A DNA stretch of 11,780 nt, taken from contig DLAP01000013.1 of NCBI GenBank assembly GCA_002493965.1, positions 1-11,780 of the forward strand. The letters are read 5' to 3'. Positions 5,582-11,780 of the stretch are shown one piece after another. A program made the position numbers and the translations under genes. This DNA is from Clostridiales bacterium UBA7044 (GTDB lineage: Bacteria > Bacillota > Clostridia > Oscillospirales > Oscillospiraceae). Positions within the stretch are counted from its first letter, which is position 1. Each line of letters starts with the position of its first letter. A model generated the notes under the pieces. That model made no database searches and was not told the DNA's origin. It worked only from the letters and a program-made list of their open reading frames with translations.

Positions 5582-7714
5582 TTACATATCGAAGGGCTCC
5601 ATGCTGAGGACGGGATGACCCACCTCGCTGAGGTAGTTCAGCAGTTCCTCGGGATCCTCGGTGCAGATGGTCTCATCGGCAATCATGTCGGTGAAGTTAT
5701 CGATGCCGTACATTTCCTTTGCGGTGGCATCCAGACGCTCCCGCATCTGATCCTTCAGCATCTTGGGCAGCCAGACAATCCGGCCGGGGCCGCCTTCCGC
5801 CGCGATGAACTTCTTGGAAGCGATGAAGTGCTTGCCGTGGCCCATGAAGCCGGGGGTCTGTACGCCGCCGCCGGTCATGGAGGCCATTTCGGAGAAGGTC
5901 ATACCCAGAGGGGTCATGCCGGCGTGCTCCCGGCAGGTGATGACCACGCCCATGGAAACAGGCTCCACGCCGCAGATGCATTCGAAGCAGCCGCAGCTCG
6001 TCATGGGATCCTGGAACAGGGAGTACAGGGTCACGTGCTCCAGAGCGCCGTGGGAGTACTTCTGAACGGCCTCGTCCACGTCCTCGTAGCGGCCCAGATG
6101 CTCGTCGATGCAGCGCTCCTTGGGAACCACCTGGCAGGGGCCGGTGGGATCCAGCTCGTTGGTGGCCTTGGCGTCCAGCCAGGAAACGGCGCCGCACAGG
6201 CCCAGACGCTCGGGAGTCACGATACACACGTGGCTGGGAGAGAAGGCCTGGCACATGATGCAGGTGTAGTACACGTCAACGGACTCGTCGGTCATGGCCT
6301 TCAGCCGGTCGTCACGCTTGTCAAAGACCTGGTTGGCGGCGGCACGGAGTTCCTTGTTCTGCTCGGGATCCACCACGATCTTCACCTGGCACTTGTCCAC
6401 AACAGCCTCAAACTCGCTCTTGACCTTGGCGTACAGCACCTCGCCCAGGTGACGGAACTTGAAGCCCGCCTCAAAGTCAGACTTGCTGATCCGGATGCGG
6501 ATCATGTCACGCTGACCGGTGTGCATGACACCTTCGATGCAGTTGATCCAGGAGTGGATCTTCCGCTCCATGACGGACTCGAAGTCGGGCTGCATGGCCT
6601 TGCCGGCCACTTCCACGGTGTAGCTGAGAGAAATCTTGGAGCCCACGGGGATGTCGTCGATTTCGGGTCCCACGACCTCGATCTTGTGATCCTCCACCTC
6701 GGCGGGTTCCTTGGTCTGGACCAGCTCGAAGCAGTCCACCCGGGAGCCGTCCACTTCCACCTGCATGTCGCCCCGGCGGATGATTTCGCCTTCGAAGGCG
6801 GTGGCGAAGGCCACGGGAATGTCGATGTTGGTGATTTTCAGCTTGATGTCCCGGGCCTCCAGAGAGGTGGCGTTCCACTTTTCGGTGTCCAGCTGCTGAA
6901 TCAGGGACTTGGGAACCCGGAACATGTTTTCGGTTTCGTTGGAGATAACGGGGAAGCCCAGACAGATAGCGCCGGCGCCGTAGGAGACAATCTCGTCAGA
7001 CAGGGGCTTGTAGGCGTTGACAAAGGCCTTCACACGGTCCATGGTGTACTTCGCCAGGGACTTGAAGTCGCCGGGCTGGATGTTGCCGAAGATTAGAGCG
7101 GCACGGATGGCAACGGAAACCACATGGATGACGGACTGCATCTCATAGCCCAGGGGCACTACGCGGACGTTTTCGCCCAGCTTCATGCCGGCGTCGTAGC
7201 AGTGCTTGATGGAATCGCCGGTCAGGGACACCAGAATGCCCTGAGCCTGGTAGGACTTGGCCAGGGCCACGGTCTGGGCGGGGTCCTCCGCGCCGCCGAT
7301 GATGACGGCCACACCGGGGATATCGCCTGTGACCAGAGGCACGCCCAGGTTCCGGACGAAGGCGTCGGACAGGTGGCCCATTTCAGGCTCCTGGTAGGGA
7401 GTGGCGCCATGGAGGTACTTGAGGGCTTCCAGGAACTCGGCGCACAGAGCGGAAGCAATGCCGCTGTCAAAGGCGTCCTGGAGGCGCTTGTTGCGGGTCA
7501 TCATGCCCTGGATGGTGGTCATGGCGGCCTTCATCTCACCTAAGTTGGTGATCTTCACGCCGGTGACGCCGTAGTAGCAGGGCAGGCTGTAAGCGGTGTC
7601 GGGGAAGGACACTGCTTCGCTCTCGCCGTAGGTGGCGATGGCGTTGTCGATGGCGGCTACGGTACGGGCGTAATTGTAGTCGTTACCGCCAAATACTCTA
7701 TCAAAAAGTGTCAC
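5582..7714 (-). CDS. acsB: Acetyl-CoA synthase (CO-methylating), AcsB subunit
   Basis: A 710-residue bacterial acetyl-CoA synthase, which joins CO from CO dehydrogenase, a methyl group from the corrinoid protein and CoA into acetyl-CoA. The A-cluster ligands are all visible: C485, C488, C497 and C507 (spacing CX2C-X8-C-X9-C) for the 4Fe-4S cluster, and C574-G575-C576 for the distal nickel. From memory of the Moorella enzyme (C506, C509, C518, C528, CGC 595-597) the offset is a constant 21 residues, and its F512 corresponds to F491. The length shows that the N-terminal domain contacting CO dehydrogenase is present, unlike the shorter archaeal CdhC. The start codon is GTG, with AGGAGG seven bases upstream. 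It is the last gene of the cooS-cooC-acsB operon, 18 bases after cooC. It acts in the cytoplasm, probably as a bifunctional complex with CooS. Confidence 0.98.
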   Translation of the reverse strand: MTLFDRVFGGNDYNYARTVAAIDNAIATYGESEAVSFPDTAYSLPCYYGVTGVKITNLGEMKAAMTTIQGMMTRNKRLQDAFDSGIASALCAEFLEALKYLHGATPYQEPEMGHLSDAFVRNLGVPLVTGDIPGVAVIIGGAEDPAQTVALAKSYQAQGILVSLTGDSIKHCYDAGMKLGENVRVVPLGYEMQSVIHVVSVAIRAALIFGNIQPGDFKSLAKYTMDRVKAFVNAYKPLSDEIVSYGAGAICLGFPVISNETENMFRVPKSLIQQLDTEKWNATSLEARDIKLKITNIDIPVAFATAFEGEIIRRGDMQVEVDGSRVDCFELVQTKEPAEVEDHKIEVVGPEIDDIPVGSKISLSYTVEVAGKAMQPDFESVMERKIHSWINCIEGVMHTGQRDMIRIRISKSDFEAGFKFRHLGEVLYAKVKSEFEAVVDKCQVKIVVDPEQNKELRAAANQVFDKRDDRLKAMTDESVDVYYTCIMCQAFSPSHVCIVTPERLGLCGAVSWLDAKATNELDPTGPCQVVPKERCIDEHLGRYEDVDEAVQKYSHGALEHVTLYSLFQDPMTSCGCFECICGVEPVSMGVVITCREHAGMTPLGMTFSEMASMTGGGVQTPGFMGHGKHFIASKKFIAAEGGPGRIVWLPKMLKDQMRERLDATAKEMYGIDNFTDMIADETICTEDPEELLNYLSEVGHPVLSMEPFDM

Positions 7715-7721
7715 GGTTTTT

Positions 7722-7727
7722 CCTCCT
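7722..7727 (-). promoter_or_regulatory. Shine-Dalgarno fixing the GTG start of acsB
   Basis: AGGAGG on the minus strand lies seven bases before the GTG at 7712-7714, inside the 18-base gap after cooC. No ATG competes nearby. The full consensus match compensates for the weaker start codon. Confidence 0.8.
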
Positions 7728-7732
7728 AATAT

Positions 7733-8500
7733 TCATTCATCACGATCCAGAATTTCTTTAATGGCTCGGATCTCTTCAATGGCCCTGGGGCTGAAATCAT
7801 AGGGCGATTTTCCCTGCCGGTCGGCTTCCATGATGTCGGAATTATAGTGGATGAAGCCCAGGAAGTCCTCGGCGGGAATGGCGGAGCGGATGAAGTCCTC
7901 GTCCCCCTGGTCCCGGATCTTGTTGGCCACCACCCGGACGGTCTGGATTCCCAGGTCCGCCGCTAAGCGCTTGACGTTGTGGTAGGTCTGGACAGACCGT
8001 GCGCCGGGCTCCACCACCACAATCAGCTGATCCATATTGGCCGCCGTGCCCCGTCCCAGATGCTCCAGGCCTGCCTCCATGTCCATGATGACCACATCGT
8101 TTTTCCGGTAGGTCAGGGCGGACAGGATGGCTTTGAGCATCACGTGCTCGGGACAGACGCAGCCGCTGCCCCCCAGGTCCACCGTTCCCATAACCAGCAG
8201 CTTTACACCGTTGATATCTTTAGAGAAGGTGTCGGGGATGTCGGCCACATAGGGATTCAGCTTAAAGAACTTGTTGGCGGCGTTGGCGCCGGTGCGTTCT
8301 TCCACCAGGGTGCGCATTTTGGAAATGGGGACGATGGCGTCCACTTCCTCCTGGCTCAGGCCCAGGGCCAAGCCAAGGTTGGCATCCGGGTCCACATCCG
8401 CCGCCAGGACGGTGCGTCCCTCGTCGGCGTAGAGCCTTGCCAGGGTGGAGGACAGGGTGGTTTTACCCACGCCGCCCTTGCCGGTAATCGCTACTTTCAT
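7733..8500 (-). CDS. cooC: CooC/AcsF-type nickel-insertion ATPase for CODH/ACS maturation
   Basis: A 255-residue P-loop ATPase of the MinD/SIMIBI class. The deviant Walker A GKGGVGKTT is at residues 7-15, DVDPDANLG at 35-43, and the switch II/Walker B region is DMEAGLEHLGRG at 140-151. A C-V-C pair (C114, C116) matches the CXC metal-binding motif that CooC proteins use at the dimer interface. CooC dimers bind Ni(II) and drive its ATP-dependent insertion into the C-cluster of CO dehydrogenase; the close relative AcsF serves acetyl-CoA synthase. From sequence I cannot tell which client it prefers, and its place between cooS and acsB leaves both open. The ATG is preceded by GAGGT about nine bases upstream, a weaker ribosome site than those of its neighbours. 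That may keep this chaperone at lower levels. It is the middle gene, 50 bases after cooS. Confidence 0.93.
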   Translation of the reverse strand: MKVAITGKGGVGKTTLSSTLARLYADEGRTVLAADVDPDANLGLALGLSQEEVDAIVPISKMRTLVEERTGANAANKFFKLNPYVADIPDTFSKDINGVKLLVMGTVDLGGSGCVCPEHVMLKAILSALTYRKNDVVIMDMEAGLEHLGRGTAANMDQLIVVVEPGARSVQTYHNVKRLAADLGIQTVRVVANKIRDQGDEDFIRSAIPAEDFLGFIHYNSDIMEADRQGKSPYDFSPRAIEEIRAIKEILDRDE

Positions 8501-8550
8501 TTCGAAAAGACCTCGCTAAAGTTTAAGTAAAGGGATCAGCGCCTTGTTCC

Positions 8551-10455
8551 TTAGATGCCCAGAGCGTCACGCTTGGCTTCGATGCAGGCGATCATCTTGT
8601 CGCCCAGGGCGTCGATGTCGGTGTCCACAACGAACTTGGCTTCCACCCAGTCGTTGATGCCGTGGTCGCCCTGCAGCAGTGCGGTGACTTCCTCGGAGCC
8701 CTTGGTGTAGGGATCCACGCCCAGGAAGGTCTCAATGCCAGTGGCTACCACGTAGTTGCCGATGGACACGGCCTTCTCACTCATCCATTCGGGGGCGCAG
8801 CCTACCACGGGAACCTGGGAGATGTTGATGCCCCAGTCCTTGGCGATGTCGGAGGCCAGGATCATCATACGGGAGATATCCACGCAGGAGCCCATATGCA
8901 GAACAGGAGGAATGCCCGCCAGCTCGCAGACCCGCTTCAGGCCGGCGCCGCAGTATTCCTTGGCCTTCTCGGGATCCATGAGGCCTGCCTTGGCAGCAGC
9001 CTGGGCGGAGCAGCCGGAAACGATCAGGATGATGTCGTTTTCCAGCAGCTTCTTCATGAGGGCAATGTGGGCGGAGTCGGGACGAACCTTGGGGTTGTTG
9101 CAGCCGACCATAGCCACAGCGCCGCGAAGCACGCCGGAATGGACACACTCGATCAGGGGCTTGGTGGTGCCAAACTCGTCCACCTGGGAGTTGGCGACAC
9201 CGTCCAGAACCTTCTTGATGGCCTCCACAGAGTAGCCCACCCGGGCCTTCTGCTTCAGGTTGGGAATGTTCACCAGCTCGGGCTTCCGGTTCTTGAAGTT
9301 CTCGATAGCCATTTTCACGATGGCCTTGGCGTTCTCACCGGCGTTCTTGGCGGTGAAGCGGTAGAACTCGGAGTCGGGCATCCGGGCGATGGGGGAGGTG
9401 GTGATGAACTTGGTATGGAAGCACTTAGAAAGGGGGCCCAGAGCGGGGAAAATGCACTGGACGTCCACAACGATTGCCTCGCAGGCGCCGGTGAGAACCA
9501 CGTTTTCCTGGTTCAGGAAGTTACCGGCCATGGGGATGCCGTGACGCATAGCCACCTCGTTGGAGGTGCAGCACACACCGGAAATGGTGATGCCCTTGGC
9601 GCCCATACTCTTGGCGTAGGCAATCATTTCGGGGTCGTTGGCGTAGTACACGATCATCTCGGACAGGGAGGGGTCGTGGCCGTGGACCACGATGTTCACG
9701 TTGTCCTTCTCCATAACGCCGATGTTGGCCTCGGTGTCCACGGGCTTGGGGGTGCCGAACATAACGTCGGAGAACTCGGTGCCCATCATAGAGCCGCCCC
9801 AGCCGTCGGACAGGCCGGACCGCAGGGACTGCCGGATCAGAGCCTCCGCCAGGGAAGAGCAGCCCATATGGGTCATGTGCATATCGGTGGAGACTTCCCG
9901 GTCGATGGCCCGGGGGGCGATCTCCGCGTCATGCCACAGCTTCTGGGTGTGCTCAGGGGCACGCTCCAGGAACTTCAGGGTGCCAAAGGGCTTGCCGTAC
10001 TCCAGCAGGCCGATTTCCGCCATTTCGTGGGCCAGGTCGTAGATGTCCTTGCCCTCGGTCTCCACACCCCATTCTTTTGCGATGCGGATCAGCTTCTCCG
10101 GGTCCTTAACCTGGTAACAGCCGTCGGGGCTGGTCTCATACAGGGTGTGCATGATCTCCCGGCCGTGGTCCGAGTGGGTAGCGGTGCCGCCTGCGGTGAA
10201 GCGCAGGTAGTTCCGGGCCACGATGCCGTGCACATCGCAGCCGCAGATGCCCCGGGGAGATTTCTTGGTGATGCGGCAGGGGCCCATGGAGCAGATCCGG
10301 CAGCAGGTGCCGCTCTCGCCGAAGCCGCAGTGAGGAGTCTGGTTCTTGACACGCTGCTGCCAGGTGTCGGCGCCAACCTTCTGAGCGTTTTCCAGCAGAG
10401 AATTTGTGGCGGCTTCCATCTCCTCGACGGTGGTAGTGAATGCCCAATCCTTCAA
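8551..10455 (-). CDS. cooS: Anaerobic Ni-Fe carbon monoxide dehydrogenase catalytic subunit
   Basis: A 634-residue class of CO dehydrogenase (also named acsA in acetogens) interconverting CO and CO2 with ferredoxin-type electron carriers. The N-terminal cysteines form the D-cluster (C43, C51) and B-cluster (C52, C55, C60, C71; an additional C73 is present). The Ni-Fe C-cluster region is intact: H260 in GHDPSLSEM, CC at 295-296, C334 in DVQC, C452 in GCNNPK, C482 in GCSAQA and C524 in HMGSC. K561 in the APEWMSEKAV motif corresponds to the catalytic Lys, and H94/H97/H103 to the proton-path histidines. The start is a TTG with AGGAGG eight bases upstream; the next Met is residue 13, which would cut the conserved N-terminus. 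It is the first gene of a cooS-cooC-acsB operon. With AcsB downstream it probably supplies CO for acetyl-CoA synthesis rather than only oxidising CO. It is cytoplasmic; no signal peptide is seen. Confidence 0.98.
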   Translation of the reverse strand: MKDWAFTTTVEEMEAATNSLLENAQKVGADTWQQRVKNQTPHCGFGESGTCCRICSMGPCRITKKSPRGICGCDVHGIVARNYLRFTAGGTATHSDHGREIMHTLYETSPDGCYQVKDPEKLIRIAKEWGVETEGKDIYDLAHEMAEIGLLEYGKPFGTLKFLERAPEHTQKLWHDAEIAPRAIDREVSTDMHMTHMGCSSLAEALIRQSLRSGLSDGWGGSMMGTEFSDVMFGTPKPVDTEANIGVMEKDNVNIVVHGHDPSLSEMIVYYANDPEMIAYAKSMGAKGITISGVCCTSNEVAMRHGIPMAGNFLNQENVVLTGACEAIVVDVQCIFPALGPLSKCFHTKFITTSPIARMPDSEFYRFTAKNAGENAKAIVKMAIENFKNRKPELVNIPNLKQKARVGYSVEAIKKVLDGVANSQVDEFGTTKPLIECVHSGVLRGAVAMVGCNNPKVRPDSAHIALMKKLLENDIILIVSGCSAQAAAKAGLMDPEKAKEYCGAGLKRVCELAGIPPVLHMGSCVDISRMMILASDIAKDWGINISQVPVVGCAPEWMSEKAVSIGNYVVATGIETFLGVDPYTKGSEEVTALLQGDHGINDWVEAKFVVDTDIDALGDKMIACIEAKRDALGI

Positions 10456-10463
10456 AGTGATAT

Positions 10464-10469
10464 CCTCCT
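10464..10469 (-). promoter_or_regulatory. Shine-Dalgarno fixing the TTG start of cooS
   Basis: AGGAGG on the minus strand is eight bases before TTG 10453-10455. No in-frame ATG lies between them and the frame's first ATG is 12 codons inside, so the TTG is the best start. Confidence 0.8.
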
Positions 10470-10515
10470 ATTTTTGTTGCTCTCATTGTGCTCAAACAGT
10501 AAAGTGCGCAGCATG

Positions 10516-10550
10516 AACGAGCATAATGTATCGATATTATTTTACTCGTT
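10516..10550. promoter_or_regulatory. Imperfect 35-bp dyad over the cooS start point, possible operator
   Basis: AACGAG (10516-10521) and CTCGTT (10545-10550) are inverted copies. The symmetry continues inward, giving 10 of 12 matching bases per arm. TATCGATA at 10529-10536 is palindromic near the centre. The dyad covers the -10 box and the predicted start site, where a repressor or a transcript-end structure would act. No regulator gene for it is in the window. Confidence 0.45.
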
Positions 10551-10567
10551 TGCCCTCCAAAAGTCAA
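10539..10567 (-). promoter_or_regulatory. Promoter of the cooS-cooC-acsB operon
   Basis: On the minus strand, TTGACT (plus-strand 10562-10567) and TAAAAT (10539-10544) are 17 bases apart, a good sigma-A match. Transcription should start near 10532, leaving a leader of about 77 nt before the TTG. CCTCC and GGAGG (10554-10558 and 10570-10574) flank the -35 box as a second small inverted repeat. Confidence 0.7.
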
Positions 10568-10637
10568 TCGGAGGTTTTTACCATTTGCCCCCAGATTTCC
10601 CGGCCTTCCCAGAGGGCTTTTTGGTCACTTTCAACAA

Positions 10638-10650
10638 CCCCCTGAGGGGG
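10638..10650. repeat. Short C5/G5 hairpin
   Basis: CCCCC-TGA-GGGGG forms a five-pair hairpin, followed by ATAGGATTTT on the plus strand. It sits directly before the tandem and hairpin repeats and may be part of the same composite element. The stretch 10575-10637 shows no gene or clear signal. Confidence 0.4.
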
Positions 10651-10660
10651 ATAGGATTTT

Positions 10661-10687
10661 AGTGAAGAGTGAAAAGTGAAGAGTGAA
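10661..10687 (+). repeat. Tandem 13-mer repeat (AGTGAAGAGTGAA x 2)
   Basis: Two exact copies of AGTGAAGAGTGAA at 10661-10673 and 10675-10687, separated by one A. Each is itself built of AGTGAA/GAGTGAA subunits. I recall similar runs flanking dispersed intergenic elements in gut Clostridia. The function is unknown. Confidence 0.75.
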
Positions 10688-10703
10688 TAAGTAAGGCTTG
10701 CGG

Positions 10704-10768
10704 CCTCTCCGCTCCCCCTTGGCTCTCCCTTTGGGAGAGCTGGCACGGCGTAAGCCGTGACTGAGAGG
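10704..10768. repeat. Structured intergenic repeat: outer stem closing two hairpins
   Basis: CCTCTC (10704-10709) pairs with GAGAGG (10763-10768). Inside are two perfect hairpins: GCTCTCCC-TTT-GGGAGAGC (10722-10740) and CACGGC-GTAA-GCCGTG (10744-10759). The result is a three-way-junction shape. From memory, near-identical sequences occur in many intergenic positions in Oscillospiraceae-type genomes, so I call it a dispersed REP- or MITE-like element. Only one copy is in this window, so the repeat status is not shown here. Confidence 0.6.
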
Positions 10769-10770
10769 GT

Positions 10771-10796
10771 ACGCTGTTATTGCTTTCATGCAGCGT
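10771..10796. repeat. ACGCTG/CAGCGT hairpin
   Basis: ACGCTG (10771-10776) pairs with CAGCGT (10791-10796) around a 14-base loop. It follows the structured repeat after two bases and precedes the second structured element, so it is probably part of the same composite. Confidence 0.45.
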
Positions 10797-10807
10797 TGGA
10801 CCCAAAA

Positions 10808-10898
10808 ATCTCGGTGTTCGAGTCCTCCCCCAGTGTGCGCACTGGGCGGCCCCTCTGCCTGTGCCACGCAGGGCTTTCCCTGCCGGGTTTCCCGAGAT
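10808..10898. repeat. Second structured element, outer stem enclosing hairpins
   Basis: ATCTCGG (10808-10814) pairs with CCGAGAT (10892-10898). Enclosed are CCCAGTG-TGCG-CACTGGG (10829-10846) and GCAGGG-CTTT-CCCTGC (10868-10883), both perfect. Smaller alternatives, CTCG/CGAG (10810-10822) and CGGG/CCCG (10884-10894), compete with the outer stem. The shape echoes the element at 10704-10768. The segment GTGTTCGAGTCC recalls a tRNA T-arm, but no tRNA can be folded here. Confidence 0.45.
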
Positions 10899-10954
10899 AA
10901 GCAAAATGCACCGAATTTTTTTTGAAAATAATCGGTTTTGTACAATTTTAACAG

Positions 10955-10983
10955 TTTACAAGCCCCCATCCTTATAGTATAAT
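10955..10983 (+). promoter_or_regulatory. Promoter of gap
   Basis: TTTACA (10955-10960) and a perfect TATAAT (10978-10983) are separated by 17 bases. An AT-rich stretch with an eight-T run (10916-10923) lies upstream and could act as an UP-like element. The start is expected near 10990, giving a leader of about 78 nt. The leader carries TACGG/CCGTA (10992-10996, 11009-11013) and a hairpin at 11030-11046. Confidence 0.8.
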
Positions 10984-11029
10984 GAAATCCGTACGGGGTT
11001 ATCGAATACCGTATGCTAACAGTTGAATA

Positions 11030-11046
11030 TGCCGCTTTTTGCGGTA
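11030..11046 (+). other. Small leader hairpin before gap
   Basis: TGCCGC-TTTTT-GCGGTA forms six pairs including one G-T. It ends 9 bases before the GGAGG ribosome site of gap (11056-11060). It may stabilise the 5' end of the mRNA; it is not followed by a T run, so it is not a terminator. Confidence 0.35.
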
Positions 11047-11067
11047 ATGAAAAATGGAGGAATTACC

Positions 11068-11780
11068 ATGTCTGTTAAAGTTGCTATCAATGGTTTTGGC
11101 CGGATCGGCCGTCTGGCTTTCCGTCAGATGTTCGGCGCTGAGGGCTTCGAGATCGTCGCCATCAACGACCTGACCTCTCCCAAGATGCTGGCTCACCTGC
11201 TGAAGTACGACTCCACCCAGGGCAATTACGCCGCTCAGGGCCATGTGGTTGAGGCTGGCGAGGACAACATCGTTGTCGACGGCAAGAAGATCACCATTTA
11301 CGCCAAGGCCAACGCTGCCGAGCTGCCCTGGGGCGAGCTGGGTGTGGACGTTGTCCTGGAGTGCACCGGCTTCTATACTTCCAAGGCCAAGGCTCAGGCT
11401 CACATCGACGCCGGCGCCAAGAAGGTCGTCATTTCCGCTCCTGCCGGCAATGATCTGCCCACCATCGTCTACAACGTCAACCACAACGTGCTGACCAAGG
11501 AAGACAACATCATCTCCGCCGCTTCCTGCACCACCAACTGCCTGGCTCCCATGGCGAAGGCTCTGAACGACGGCTGGAAGATCCAGTCCGGCATTATGTG
11601 CACCATCCACGCCTACACCGGCGACCAGATGATCCTGGACGGCCCCCAGCGTAAGGGCGACCTGCGCCGCTCCCGTGCTGGTGCTGTGAACATCGTTCCC
11701 AACTCCACCGGCGCTGCCAAGGCCATCGGCCTGGTCATCCCCGAGCTGAACGGCAAGCTGATCGGCGCTGCCCAGCGTGT
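11068..11780 (+). CDS. gap: Glyceraldehyde-3-phosphate dehydrogenase, type I (partial, 3' end off the window)
   Basis: The first 237 codons of NAD-dependent GAPDH, which oxidatively phosphorylates glyceraldehyde-3-phosphate in glycolysis; the full family length is about 335 aa. Visible are the Rossmann motif INGFGRIGR (7-15), D34 in AINDL (the position that selects NAD over NADP), the catalytic SCTTNC with C154, base H181 in TIHAYT, and RRSRAGAVNIVP. GGAGG lies seven bases upstream of the ATG. It has its own strong promoter and is divergent from the cooS operon. The codons are strongly biased to a small set (GGC, AAG, ATC, GCT, CTG), as expected of a highly expressed gene. It runs off the right edge with no frameshift or internal stop. 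Confidence 0.98.
   Translation, partial: MSVKVAINGFGRIGRLAFRQMFGAEGFEIVAINDLTSPKMLAHLLKYDSTQGNYAAQGHVVEAGEDNIVVDGKKITIYAKANAAELPWGELGVDVVLECTGFYTSKAKAQAHIDAGAKKVVISAPAGNDLPTIVYNVNHNVLTKEDNIISAASCTTNCLAPMAKALNDGWKIQSGIMCTIHAYTGDQMILDGPQRKGDLRRSRAGAVNIVPNSTGAAKAIGLVIPELNGKLIGAAQR

Noticed and set aside
5486..7096. Open frame of 536 codons on the plus strand, antisense to acsB
   Set aside because: It is a compositional shadow of acsB, spans the terminator and overlaps the end of the DUF3791 gene. No ribosome site or family features.
10554..10579. Plus-strand terminator (CCTCC...GGAGG followed by TTTTT)
   Set aside because: The stem has only five pairs with an 11-base loop, no plus-strand gene ends there, and the loop contains the -35 box of cooS.
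8662..10662. Long open frame of 666 codons on the plus strand, antisense to cooS
   Set aside because: The translation is a Gly/His/Val-rich shadow with no known motif. The minus strand carries every CODH ligand motif in order.
10661..10687. CRISPR-like repeats
   Set aside because: Only two 13-base copies with a one-base gap; no spacers and no cas genes.
10808..10826. Possible tRNA fragment (GTTCGAGTCC resembles a T-arm)
   Set aside because: The flanking five bases do not pair as a T-stem, and no acceptor or anticodon arm can be built around it.
10999..11610. Minus-strand frame of 203 codons opposite gap
   Set aside because: Shadow of a highly biased GAPDH coding sequence; the true gene is unmistakable on the plus strand.

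Overview
The window reads as a chromosomal piece of an anaerobic, fairly GC-rich Clostridia-type Firmicute, plausibly a gut Oscillospirales/Eubacteriales member. This rests on the CO dehydrogenase/acetyl-CoA synthase genes, strong AGGAGG-type ribosome binding sites, sigma-A promoters with TTGACT/TATAAT-like boxes, and an intergenic structured repeat of a kind I associate from memory with gut Clostridia genomes. The species cannot be named from the sequence alone.

Layout, left to right. (1) Bases 1-68 hold a strong rho-independent terminator pointing right. It probably ends an unseen plus-strand gene off the left edge. (2) Bases 69-4242, minus strand: a three-gene operon marR - ABC half-transporter (581 aa) - ABC half-transporter (632 aa). 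All junctions overlap by 1-4 bases. The operon has a recognisable promoter and a perfect 6-2-6 inverted repeat at the expected start point, which suits an autoregulating MarR repressor. The two ABC proteins show the complementary degenerate/consensus ATP-site asymmetry of heterodimeric multidrug exporters. (3) Bases 4243-4500, plus strand: an unrecognised 36-codon ORF with a near-ideal Shine-Dalgarno and a possible sporulation-type promoter, followed by a hairpin. (4) Bases 4555-5576, plus strand: a compact, AT-richer two-gene cassette with its own promoter and terminator. It encodes a DUF3990 protein (ADP-ribosyltransferase-like) and a DUF3791-like partner whose start overlaps the first gene's end. 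It is the best candidate here for a little-described system. (5) Bases 5582-10567, minus strand: an operon cooS/acsA - cooC - acsB, i.e. the Ni-Fe CO dehydrogenase, its nickel-loading ATPase, and acetyl-CoA synthase. It ends at a terminator shared with cassette (4). The corrinoid protein, methyltransferase and folate-branch genes of the Wood-Ljungdahl pathway are not in the window. (6) Bases 10456-11067: a 612-base intergenic region with the divergent promoters of the cooS operon and gap, a dyad over the cooS start point, and a composite of tandem and hairpin-rich repeats. (7) Bases 11068 to the edge, plus strand: the first 237 codons of a type I glyceraldehyde-3-phosphate dehydrogenase.

Functionally, CooS makes or oxidises CO at its Ni-Fe C-cluster, CooC matures it, and AcsB condenses CO, a methyl group and CoA into acetyl-CoA. 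GapA is central glycolysis and its codon choice suggests high expression. The exporter operon and the ADP-ribosyltransferase-like cassette are separate accessory units placed between these core metabolic genes.
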